Assembly: GCF_003171655.1 (NCBI RefSeq)
Contig: NZ_QFZL01000001.1
Span: 682,001 to 746,000 of the forward strand
Length of the DNA: 64,000 nt
Direction: 5' to 3'
Source: Stakelama portus
GTDB lineage: Bacteria > Pseudomonadota > Alphaproteobacteria > Sphingomonadales > Sphingomonadaceae
Shown here: positions 8,289-16,286 of the stretch, one piece after another
How the letters are laid out: the number at the start of each line of letters is the position of its first letter
Numbering within the stretch: the first letter of the stretch is position 1
Position numbers and translations under genes: made by a program
Notes under the pieces: model-generated
What the model was told of the DNA's origin: nothing
Seen by the model: the letters and a program-made list of their open reading frames with translations, nothing else
The model's database searches: none

Positions 8289-9647
8289 TCACCGATATTC
8301 GATCAGGGCGTCCCGCCGCAGGTCGCGCAGCATACGCTGAGCGCGAAGCGAGGTGCGCTGCTGTTCGATCTGATCGCGGACCTGATCTTCCGACGGCAGA
8401 AGCGGTTCGGACGGGGCATCGCGACCGCACAGGACCAGAACGCTCACGCCATCGTCGAGCGATCCGAACGGCTGGGTGGCGGTGCCGATTTCCATCGTCT
8501 GCATCGTATCGCGCAGCTGGACCGGCAGGTCGCGGACCCGCATCGAATCATTGTCCACCACCGTCGCGCCGATCTTCTCGGCGGTCGCGGCCACGTCGCC
8601 GCATCCGCGCATTGCCTGGGTCGCGGTTGCGAAGGCCGATACGAGCGATGTTGCCTGGGCCTGTGCCGTGCCCGGGGGGAAGCGGATCGTCATCTGCCGC
8701 AGGCTGAGACGCGCATCGCCCGGATCGGCCGTCAGCACCTTGCGCTTGTCGACCAGATAGAGGAGCGAAAAACCACCGCCGACATCGATCGGTCCTGCGA
8801 TCTGACCCACTTCCATCGACTGTGCGGCCTGCGCCAGCGGCTGCGGCACCATCCCGGCACGGACCCAGCCCAGATCGCCGCCAAGCGGTGCGGTCGTGGC
8901 TTCCGAATATTGCCGGGCAAGCATTTCGAAGGGCGTGCCTTCGCGCATCTGCGAGGCCATTTGCTGGAAGGCGTCATAGACCTGACGCTGACGCTCCGGC
9001 GTGGACGCGGAAATATAGATTTCCTTCAGGTGAAACTCCTCGGTTCCGCGTGCTTCGCGGATACGGTCGATCGTCGCGCGCACTTCGTCGTCGCTGACGT
9101 TCACCTGCACCTGCTGGCGAAGCAGCTGCTGCCACGAGATTTCACCTTCGATCTGGCGCTTGACCGTTGCCGCCGACGATCCGATCGAGGTGAGCCACGC
9201 GGTCATTTCTTCGGGCGTCTTGTTGAAGTTCCGCTGTGCATAGACGGCGAAATACCGATCGATCTGATCGGGCGTGACTTCGATCTTGTTGGCCTTGGCT
9301 TCCTGAATCTGCAGCGTTTCGTCGATCAGCTGCGACAGGATTTCCCGGCGAAGCTGAAGCTTGTCCTCGTCGCTGAGTTCGAAATTGTTGACCGCAGTGA
9401 CGAAGGCAAGGCGTTGGTCGATATCGGTCCCGGTGATCACCGTATCGTTGACGACCGCCGTCGGCTTGCGAACGTCCGGATTGGGATCGCCGAAAATCTG
9501 AAGATTGGATGGCAGATCGAGGCCGGTCGAGGGGAGCGGGGCATCGTCGGGGACGGTTTGCGCGCCAGCAGCGGGCGCGAGAGCCATGAGTCCCAAGGCC
9601 AGCGCGGCCATGCCGCCCATCCGGGCCGCCTTCGCAACAAGTTTCAC
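8289..9647 (-). CDS. surA: Periplasmic chaperone/peptidyl-prolyl isomerase SurA
   Basis: This 452-residue outer-membrane-protein chaperone has a signal peptide (MAALALGLMALAPAAGAQ). A SurA N-terminal helical domain covers about residues 60-190 (NDTVITGTDIDQRLAF). One well-formed parvulin domain follows (EEFHLKEIYISAST... GGDLGWVRAGMVPQPLAQA... GFSLLYLVDKR). A second, degenerate parvulin-like segment lies near residues 320-425 and lacks the GGDLGW core. SurA delivers beta-barrel proteins, LptD among them, to the BAM complex. It lies 108 bases downstream of lptD in the same direction. Confidence 0.94.
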   Translation of the reverse strand: MKLVAKAARMGGMAALALGLMALAPAAGAQTVPDDAPLPSTGLDLPSNLQIFGDPNPDVRKPTAVVNDTVITGTDIDQRLAFVTAVNNFELSDEDKLQLRREILSQLIDETLQIQEAKANKIEVTPDQIDRYFAVYAQRNFNKTPEEMTAWLTSIGSSAATVKRQIEGEISWQQLLRQQVQVNVSDDEVRATIDRIREARGTEEFHLKEIYISASTPERQRQVYDAFQQMASQMREGTPFEMLARQYSEATTAPLGGDLGWVRAGMVPQPLAQAAQSMEVGQIAGPIDVGGGFSLLYLVDKRKVLTADPGDARLSLRQMTIRFPPGTAQAQATSLVSAFATATQAMRGCGDVAATAEKIGATVVDNDSMRVRDLPVQLRDTMQTMEIGTATQPFGSLDDGVSVLVLCGRDAPSEPLLPSEDQVRDQIEQQRTSLRAQRMLRDLRRDALIEYR

Positions 9648-9755
9648 GAGAACCAGAACCTCACCATCTACCGGAAGAATTGGCGGCTTTAATCGGCAAT
9701 TGTGCCTGAACCAAGGCTGACTTGCCGATCGTTTCCGGTCCGCCCTGTCTTCCGA

Positions 9756-12041
9756 TTACCCGCCCAGATTGGTGAATGCAAAGGTCAGAAGATAGGTATT
9801 GCCCCGCACAGCGTCGCCGGTGGTCTGATAGTCGCGTTTCCAGGTGACGCCGAGCCGCAGACAATTGTCTTCATACAGGACACCGAGCCGGTGGCGGACC
9901 GGCTCGAATCCGTCCGAACTCGACAGCAGATCTTCGTTGCTGTCGGTCAGATCGACGAGAATCGATCCCGATATCGACCAGAAGCGCGAAATCTGAACGC
10001 GGGCACCCAGTCGCGCTTCCTCACGGTCCTGCAAATCCTCGAGCGCCGGCCCGATATCGCGATTCAGCCGCAGATACCCGAGCTGGACATACGTCGCGCG
10101 CGATCCGATCGTCGCATCGACTTCGTTGCGGCGGAACGCGACATTGTCCTTGTCGATCCGGAAGCGATGGGTGAGGGTAAGGAAATCGCGATAGCGGACC
10201 ACCGTCCGCCCCACGAAATCCGATACCCGGTTGGTAAGGCCGGTTCCGTCCGGAAACAGCGTTTCCCGCGACGTCAGCCGATAGCTCTGCCCGACATTGG
10301 CGTCGATCGACAGGCCGGGCAAATAGAGGGCATATTCGATGCCCCAGGTGAACCGCGTCGAATCCTCGAACCGGTCATATCCCGGAAAGCGATTGAGCGC
10401 GAAAAGGTTCGAATCCTCCAGATCGACTGCGCGAGCATCCTCATTCGGTACCGCCAGATTGTCGAGCTTGGGCGCCGCCACTACCTGAAATCGCGGCGTG
10501 ATGCGCTGGGTGCCGCCGAATGCCGGGCCGATCAGCGGCCAGCGCATGTCGAGCGCGACGGCGCCGATGGCGCGGCCGTGAACGCCCTCGCGCCCGCGAT
10601 AGCTTTCCACCGTGGTCGCGAGCGTATCACGGGCATTGTAAACGTCGCCGCGACCAAAGGCGGTCAGCGTGATTTCCTGACCCCAGCTGGTAAGCCGGCG
10701 CATATCCCAGCGGAGCGAGGCGAAGGCGCGTTGCGTGTCCTGGCCGCCGGTGCGTGTCAGCGCCAGCGTATTGACCTGTGCTTCCACCTTGCCGCCCAGC
10801 GGTCCGTCGAACCGGCGACGATAGTCGATTTCGGGAAGCGCGATCGGCTGAAGCCGTTGCAATTCGCCGACGCGCAGCGTCTGCACCGCCCAGCCGTTGA
10901 TCGCGAAATAGCTCGATTCGTCGATCCGCTCGACCCGGATGTTGTTCCGTAGCCGATCGTCGCGCGAGATATCATAGCGACGCAGGAACGTGCGATCGGT
11001 GGCGACGCGTACCGAGCCGCTGACCGACCAGTTGGGATCGATCTGGAAATTGGCGATGCCGTCCAGATATCCGCGGAAACTGTTGGTCGATGTGGCGGGC
11101 GTCAACGGCACCGTGAGGTCGTCGCTTCTGCGGCTATAGGTGCCATAGGCAGCGACCCGGAACGCGCCGAGCGAGTTGAGCTCGCGATATTCGGCGCGCA
11201 GCATCGGCGCGACATCGGAAAAAACCGTCGGCGTGATCGTCAGGTCGCGGTCGGGTGCCAGCGCGATGAAATAGGGCAGCGACACCTGAAAGCCGTTGGT
11301 GCGCGTATAGCTGATCGACGGTGCCAGGAGGCCGTCATCGCTTTTTCCCCCGGCCGGATGCGAAAATGCCGGTAGCGGCAGCGTCGCGAACCCGAATACC
11401 GAAACGCGCGCGCCATGATAGCGGATACGACCGCTACCGGGATCATAGACGACTCGGTTTGCCGTGATCTTCCAGGACGGTTTTTTGGGACATCCGTCCG
11501 AATCCACAACGTCGCAGGGGGTGTAGGCAGCGTCATACACCGTAACGATGCCGTCCGAACGCTCGCCGCGCCTTGCCGCGATTCGCCCGCCGGTTTCAAG
11601 CACGACGAGCATGTTATCGACCACACCGTCCTTCAGCGTGTCGGTCAGTTCGATGCGATCGCCATAGGCCGCGTCGCCACCGGCATTGATGACGACGATA
11701 TTGCCCTCGGCAATCACTTCGCCGGTCTTGCGGTTCCAGGTGACGCTGTCGGCACGCAGCCGGTCGCTCCGGCGATAGACGCGCACGTCGCCGCGCGCCG
11801 TCACCACATCGTTTTCGTAGTTATATTCCAGTTCTTCGGCACTGAACTGAAGTTCGTCGGGATCGTCGCTCGGCGCGGTTTGCGAAGGCGGGGGCGGATC
11901 CTGTGGCCGGTCCTGCAGCCGGGCATCATCGGCCGTCAGATGATCGGCCGGTGGGGGCGACGCGTCCTGAGCGCGCGCGCCATCGGCGAAACAGAGTGCC
12001 AGCGGCAGCGCACTCGATAGCAGCAATGCCTTGCGCGTCAC
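9756..12041 (-). CDS. lptD: LPS-assembly outer-membrane protein LptD
   Basis: The predicted 761-residue beta-barrel inserts lipopolysaccharide into the outer leaflet. A signal peptide (LLLSSALPLALCFADGARAQ) is followed by a proline-rich linker and an OstA/LptD N-terminal beta-jellyroll (EELEYNYENDVVTARGDVRVY). A cysteine pair sits in YTPCDVVDSDGCPKKPSW and a C-terminal cysteine in EDNCLRLGVTW; these are candidates for the LptD disulfides. The rest is a 500-residue barrel ending FAFTNLGG, a typical barrel C-terminus. GTG 12041 was chosen as the start because the signal peptide begins there; AAGGGG lies about 12 bases upstream. It is divergent from holC. Confidence 0.94.
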   Translation of the reverse strand: MTRKALLLSSALPLALCFADGARAQDASPPPADHLTADDARLQDRPQDPPPPSQTAPSDDPDELQFSAEELEYNYENDVVTARGDVRVYRRSDRLRADSVTWNRKTGEVIAEGNIVVINAGGDAAYGDRIELTDTLKDGVVDNMLVVLETGGRIAARRGERSDGIVTVYDAAYTPCDVVDSDGCPKKPSWKITANRVVYDPGSGRIRYHGARVSVFGFATLPLPAFSHPAGGKSDDGLLAPSISYTRTNGFQVSLPYFIALAPDRDLTITPTVFSDVAPMLRAEYRELNSLGAFRVAAYGTYSRRSDDLTVPLTPATSTNSFRGYLDGIANFQIDPNWSVSGSVRVATDRTFLRRYDISRDDRLRNNIRVERIDESSYFAINGWAVQTLRVGELQRLQPIALPEIDYRRRFDGPLGGKVEAQVNTLALTRTGGQDTQRAFASLRWDMRRLTSWGQEITLTAFGRGDVYNARDTLATTVESYRGREGVHGRAIGAVALDMRWPLIGPAFGGTQRITPRFQVVAAPKLDNLAVPNEDARAVDLEDSNLFALNRFPGYDRFEDSTRFTWGIEYALYLPGLSIDANVGQSYRLTSRETLFPDGTGLTNRVSDFVGRTVVRYRDFLTLTHRFRIDKDNVAFRRNEVDATIGSRATYVQLGYLRLNRDIGPALEDLQDREEARLGARVQISRFWSISGSILVDLTDSNEDLLSSSDGFEPVRHRLGVLYEDNCLRLGVTWKRDYQTTGDAVRGNTYLLTFAFTNLGG

Positions 12042-12173
12042 GGAAACGCCTACCCCTTTGCAATATGAACCCGCGCGATGCGCGCAAACTGGCCCTATCG
12101 CACCGGAAGCCGCGCATCGCAACGCCCGGGCAACACGCTGGCGGTGCATCCTGCCGCACGTTAGGGAAAGGCG

Positions 12174-12611
12174 ATGCAGGTCGATTTCTATCATCTTACC
12201 CGTTCGCCCATCGATCGCGTGCTGCCGCAGATCGCCACGCGCATCCTTTCCGATGGCGGACGGCTGCTGATCGTGGCGGATGCGCAGACGATTCGTACAC
12301 GTCTGGACGCCAGCCTGTGGACCTGGTCTGCGGAAAGCTTCCTGCCGCACGCACAGACGGGGCGGGGGGATGATTCGCTTCAGCCGGTGCTGATCGCTGG
12401 CGCGATCGGTCAGGCCAATGGCGCGCGCAATGTCGCGCTGGCCGATGGCATGTGGCGCGACGAGGCGCTCGATTTCGACCGCGCCTTCCACTTTTTCGAC
12501 GAGGACCAGATCACGCAGGCGCGTGCCGCGTGGAAGGGACTTGCCGGGCGCGACGGCGTGGAGCGCCGATACTGGAAACAGACTGACACCGGCTGGGAAC
12601 AGGCCGGATAG
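12174..12611 (+). CDS. holC: DNA polymerase III subunit chi
   Basis: The 145-residue protein matches HolC: MQVDFYHLTRSPIDRVLPQIATRIL, then GRLLIVAD, LDASLWTWSAESFLPHA, and a central LIAG segment. Chi links the clamp-loader psi subunit to SSB at the replication fork. GGGAAAGGCG precedes the ATG. It is divergent from lptD and 83 bases ahead of ndk. Confidence 0.93.
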   Translation: MQVDFYHLTRSPIDRVLPQIATRILSDGGRLLIVADAQTIRTRLDASLWTWSAESFLPHAQTGRGDDSLQPVLIAGAIGQANGARNVALADGMWRDEALDFDRAFHFFDEDQITQARAAWKGLAGRDGVERRYWKQTDTGWEQAG

Positions 12612-12694
12612 CAGCAACGTCTTGCATCCGATAATCGGCGGGACTAGTGGGACGCGACTTTTCCGTAACATTCAGACATAGGAGCCGCACGGCC

Positions 12695-13117
12695 ATGGCC
12701 GCGACCCGGACCTTTTCGATCATCAAGCCCGATGCCACTCGCCGCAACCTGACGGGCGCGGTCACCAAGATGCTGGAAGATGCGGGTCTCCGCGTCGTCG
12801 CATCGAAGCGAATCCACATGACTCGCGAGCAGGCCGAGGAGTTTTACGGCGTTCACCGCGAACGTCCCTTCTTCGCCGATCTGGTTGCCTTCATGACCTC
12901 GGGCCCGGTCGTCGTGCAGGTGCTCGAAGGCGAGGACGCCGTGACCCGCAACCGCGACGTGATGGGCGCGACCAACCCTGAAAACGCCGCGGAAGGCACG
13001 ATCCGCAAGACCTATGCCGAATCGATCGAAGCCAATTCGGTCCATGGTTCCGATTCGGCCGAAAACGCCGAAATCGAAATCAATTTCTTCTTCAAGCCCG
13101 AAGAAATCGTCGGCTGA
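12695..13117 (+). CDS. ndk: Nucleoside diphosphate kinase
   Basis: The 140-residue enzyme has standard length. It transfers phosphate among NTPs and NDPs through a phosphohistidine, the His in [22 protein letters not shown] and [16 protein letters not shown] are conserved nucleotide-binding and family segments. The frame is open upstream to 12647, but ATG 12695 is favoured: TAGGAG lies about ten bases before it and conserved sequence begins right after. Confidence 0.97.
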   Translation: MAATRTFSIIKPDATRRNLTGAVTKMLEDAGLRVVASKRIHMTREQAEEFYGVHRERPFFADLVAFMTSGPVVVQVLEGEDAVTRNRDVMGATNPENAAEGTIRKTYAESIEANSVHGSDSAENAEIEINFFFKPEEIVG

Positions 13118-13125
13118 GCGACTGT

Positions 13126-13151
13126 TTCCCTTCCCGGTTCCGGGAAGGGAA
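13126..13151. terminator. Bidirectional hairpin between ndk and the sensor kinase
   Basis: A perfect 12-base stem (13126-13137 with 13140-13151) with a two-base loop sits between the convergent ends of ndk and the histidine kinase. There is no T run, so termination efficiency is uncertain, but position and symmetry suit a two-way terminator. Confidence 0.65.
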
Positions 13152-13154
13152 GCC

Positions 13155-14498
13155 TCAGCGCGGTAGCGTGATGGTGGCGGTCAGGCCGCCGCGATCGCGA
13201 TTCGCGAGCGTGATCTCGCCCCCCGCCTCGCGCACGATGGCGCGTGCCAGCGCCAGCCCCAGACCGATCCCGCCGGTTTCGCGATTGCGCGATGTTTCCA
13301 GCCGCGTGAAGGGATCGAACACCAGCGCGATCTGGTCGGGCGCGATACCCGGGCCGCGATCGGCCACTTCGATCCGGACCGCGCGTGCTTCAGGCACCAG
13401 CCGGACTTGCGCACCGCCGCCATATTTGACTGCGTTTTCGATAAGATTGCGTACCGCGCGGCGCATCAGCGATGGCCGCAGGTGCATGGTCAGCCGGGCG
13501 GCCTCCTCAAAAGCGACATTCGCGCCCAGATCCTGAAAATCATCGACCACAGCGTCGATCAGCGCCGCCATGTCGACATCGGTCGCCGGTTCGCTGGGGC
13601 GGCCGAGCCGCGCGAGCGAAAGGATATCGTCGAGCGTCCGGTTCATCTCGTCGATCGTGTCGGCCATCTTTGCACGATCCTCATCATCCTCGACCGATTC
13701 GATCCGCACCCGCAGCGCAGCCAGCGGCGTCCGCAGGTCATGGCCGATCGCGCCCAGCATCTTGTCCTTCTCGTCGATCATCGCGTTGACGCGCAGGCTG
13801 AGTGCATTGAACGCCGCAATCACGGCACGCACATCGCTGGGCCCGGCTTCCTCGACCGGCTCGGCTGGTTCGCCGGGACGGAAATGCCTCGCCGCCTGGG
13901 CCAGACCGTTGAGGGGGCGGGCGATCCGATGCCCCGCCCACAAAACGGGAACGAGCACGACGATATAGAGGATCAGCGTCTGCAACAGCAGCTGAAAGAT
14001 CAGCCCGCGCTCGGTGCGCGGCCAGGGTGCGTGGAGTACCAGCCAACCCCGTCCTGGCATTTCCACGGCGATATGCAGTTCGCCGCCGCGGCGCACGATG
14101 CGTTGTTTGCGTGCGGCCGACAGGTTTTTCAAACGCGGGTCATCGGGAGAAACATCGTCGATTCGCGTGATGATCGCACCCGCGCTCAGCCCGGCATCCG
14201 AAAGCCCCTGGCGAATTGCCGTTTCGACATCGCTGCGGTGCCGCGCCGAGGGGTCGATGGGATTGCGCGGTTCGAGCTGCACCCGCGTGCGCCGGTCGCG
14301 TTGAAATCGGCCGCTCGTCAGCCGTTCGGCGGCGTCGACGACGCGCGTCACCGACGGCGCGATGATTTCCGCGAAACGGACCTGCTGGCGTTCGCGAAGC
14401 AGCATGGTGAAATTGATCGCCTGCGCGACGAACAGCGCGATCGCCACCAGCACTGCGATCTGGCCGGGCAGGCTGCCGGGCAGGCGACGCGGGATCAC
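13155..14498 (-). CDS. Membrane sensor histidine kinase
   Basis: The predicted 447-residue kinase has a first membrane helix at about residues 12-32 and a roughly 125-residue periplasmic domain. A second helix follows (LLLQTLILYIVVLVPVLWAG), then HAMP. The dimerisation domain carries the phospho-acceptor in AIGHDLRTPLAAL. The ATPase has N (NLIENAVKYGG), G1 (VADRGPGIAPDQ), F and G2 (GGIGLGLALARAIV) boxes. The start GTG overlaps the response-regulator stop in a GTGA junction. Architecture is of the EnvZ type with a short variable sensor domain. The signal is unknown. Confidence 0.94.
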   Translation of the reverse strand: MIPRRLPGSLPGQIAVLVAIALFVAQAINFTMLLRERQQVRFAEIIAPSVTRVVDAAERLTSGRFQRDRRTRVQLEPRNPIDPSARHRSDVETAIRQGLSDAGLSAGAIITRIDDVSPDDPRLKNLSAARKQRIVRRGGELHIAVEMPGRGWLVLHAPWPRTERGLIFQLLLQTLILYIVVLVPVLWAGHRIARPLNGLAQAARHFRPGEPAEPVEEAGPSDVRAVIAAFNALSLRVNAMIDEKDKMLGAIGHDLRTPLAALRVRIESVEDDEDRAKMADTIDEMNRTLDDILSLARLGRPSEPATDVDMAALIDAVVDDFQDLGANVAFEEAARLTMHLRPSLMRRAVRNLIENAVKYGGGAQVRLVPEARAVRIEVADRGPGIAPDQIALVFDPFTRLETSRNRETGGIGLGLALARAIVREAGGEITLANRDRGGLTATITLPR

Positions 14499-15214
14499 AG
14501 CCGCGTGACCTCTGCAGAGAGCGTATAGCCGCCACCCCACACCGTCTTGATGATCGCCGGATTTTTCGGATCGTTTTCGATCTTCTTGCGCAGACGGCTG
14601 ACCTGATTGTCGATCGCGCGATCGAATGCTGCGGCTTCGCGGCCCTGTGTGATGTCGAGCAGCTGGTCGCGGGTGAGCACCTGGCGCGGCCGCGTGACCA
14701 GCGCATGCAGCAGGCTGTATTCGCCGGTCGAAAGCGGCACCGATACGCCTTCGCGGTCGACCAGCGCCCGCTCGCCGGTCTTCAGCACCCAGCCGGCAAA
14801 GGAGAAGCTGCCCGATTCGGGCGCGTGCTGGCGCGTTCCGCCCGCCGAAAGACGACGCAGCACGACCTTGATCCGTGCGGCGAGCTCGCGCGGGCTGAAG
14901 GGTTTCACGACATAATCGTCCGCGCCCATTTCCAGGCCGATGATCCGGTCGGTCTCTTCGCTTTTCGCAGTCAGCAGAATCACCGGCGTCTCGCTGGTCG
15001 CGCGGATATGACGGCAGAGGCTGAGGCCGTCCTCGCCCGGCATCATGATGTCGAGGATCACCAGGTCGATACTATAGGCGTTGAGCCGCGCGCGGGCACT
15101 TTCAGCATCGCCGCACTGGGTGACGCGAAAACCCTGTTTGGTTAGATATTGCGCGAGCGGCTCCCGGATCGAGCGTTCGTCGTCGACGAGAAGAAGGTGC
15201 GGTGTGTCGGACAT
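14495..15214 (-). CDS. OmpR/PhoB-family response regulator
   Basis: The 239-residue protein has an N-terminal receiver with acidic pocket Asp11/Asp12, phospho-acceptor Asp55 in LVILDIMMPGEDG, and the conserved Lys in DYVVKPFSPREL. A C-terminal winged-helix domain follows (about residues 140-235). It is coupled to the kinase downstream by a 4-base overlap. The target genes are not given by sequence; the nearby EF-hand gene, with three TGTCGC repeats in its upstream region, is one candidate. Confidence 0.94.
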   Translation of the reverse strand: MSDTPHLLLVDDERSIREPLAQYLTKQGFRVTQCGDAESARARLNAYSIDLVILDIMMPGEDGLSLCRHIRATSETPVILLTAKSEETDRIIGLEMGADDYVVKPFSPRELAARIKVVLRRLSAGGTRQHAPESGSFSFAGWVLKTGERALVDREGVSVPLSTGEYSLLHALVTRPRQVLTRDQLLDITQGREAAAFDRAIDNQVSRLRKKIENDPKNPAIIKTVWGGGYTLSAEVTRL

Positions 15215-15313
15215 GGGGTGGCGTTAGCATATCCTGGGGAAGTCGGAAGCGCCGGGTGGGCAGGGGGGAGCCCACCCGGCGTGCCGCATGCATCGTCGGT
15301 GCGCAAAAGCGCC

Positions 15314-15907
15314 TTAGTCTGCAGGCGGCGGGGGAGGCGGCATTTCACCAGCGGGAGGCGGCGGCGGACCCTGACGGTGCCGCATCGCCATCATGCGATC
15401 GCGCATCGCCGCACGTTCGGTCTGGTCGATCTTGCCGTCCTGATTGGTGTCGACCATGGCGAAACGCGCAAGCGCCGCATCCCGCGCTTCGGCGAGCGTG
15501 ACCTGACCGTCGCCGTTCGCGTCGACCCGGGCCATCATGCGTTCATGCTGGGCGCCGCGGCGTTCGCCATGTCCGCGTCGTCCGGCGCGGCGGCGATCGG
15601 GCGCGTCGCCATTTTCGGCGCGCTGGCTGCGGCGTTCGCGCATCCTTTCGCGCATCGCCTCGCGTGCCGCTTGCCGTTCCTCGGCGGTAATCACGCCGTC
15701 GCCATTGGTATCTACCCGGGCAAAGCGGCGCTCGGCATCGGCAATCACTTCTTCGCGCGTGACGATCCCGTCATGGTTGGCGTCGGCCATCATGCCGGGT
15801 CCGTGGCGCGGCGGGGTCTGGCTTGCGTCCTGCGCGACGGCCGCGCCGATACCCGTAAGCATCGTGGCGGCAAGCGCGGCGGACATCAGGGATGTTCTGT
15901 ATTTCAT
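15314..15907 (-). CDS. Secreted EF-hand calcium-binding protein
   Basis: The 197-residue protein has a signal peptide (SLMSAALAATMLTGIGAAVAQ). Four EF-hand loops follow: DANHDGIVTREE, DTNGDGVITAEE, DANGDGQVTLAE and DTNQDGKIDQTE. Between loops 2 and 3 is an Arg-rich stretch (about residues 80-120), and the C-terminus is a proline/methionine-rich tail. It should be a periplasmic Ca2+ sensor or buffer. The second of two adjacent ATGs (15907) was preferred, as GGAG lies six bases before it; 15910 is too close. The two-component genes lie downstream on the same strand, about 100 bases away. Confidence 0.88.
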   Translation of the reverse strand: MKYRTSLMSAALAATMLTGIGAAVAQDASQTPPRHGPGMMADANHDGIVTREEVIADAERRFARVDTNGDGVITAEERQAAREAMRERMRERRSQRAENGDAPDRRRAGRRGHGERRGAQHERMMARVDANGDGQVTLAEARDAALARFAMVDTNQDGKIDQTERAAMRDRMMAMRHRQGPPPPPAGEMPPPPPPAD

Positions 15908-16286
15908 CATCTGCTCCAAATTTCGCTGCTGACAAGGTTGTCGTGGCAGGCTGTTTTCTGGAGCGTCGCTGTCGCGCCGGTATGTCAGATTGCTCGAAAA
16001 CTGTCGCAAATTGTCGCGGGGGCATCGCGCGCACCCGTCAGACCCGCTTAAAATCGCCCGGATCGCACCGGCAAGAATGCCGCGGAGCAGCATTTTCAAA
16101 TATTCGGTATTGTGGGCCTATTTGGCGGCCGCTGCTGCAGTGCATGAAAATAGCTATGGCTTTTACGCAACATAGCGTGCTCTTGCGGCATTCGAGTGGC
16201 GGTTATGCTTGACGTCCTTGGGCTGAAATAGTGTATTCGAGTTTGGGGTACGGAACCTTCAGTGTTCCGACCAAACGGAGGAGAGG
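15908..16286. other. Intergenic region between the EF-hand gene and the TonB receptor
   Basis: This 379-base divergent region holds three copies of TGTCGC (15970, 16002 and 16012, the last two 10 bases apart), near the EF-hand gene, and the promoter of the TonB receptor. No coding sequence is convincing. Base composition is more AT-rich around 16090-16240 than in the neighbouring genes. Confidence 0.6.
16209..16237 (+). promoter_or_regulatory. Sigma70-type promoter of the TonB-dependent receptor
   Basis: TTGACG (16209-16214) is followed after exactly 17 bases by TGTATT (16232-16237), giving 5 of 6 and 4 of 6 matches. Transcription would begin around 16245. A small inverted repeat GGAAC-7-GTTCC (about 16252-16268) lies in the leader ahead of the ribosome site. 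Confidence 0.6.
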
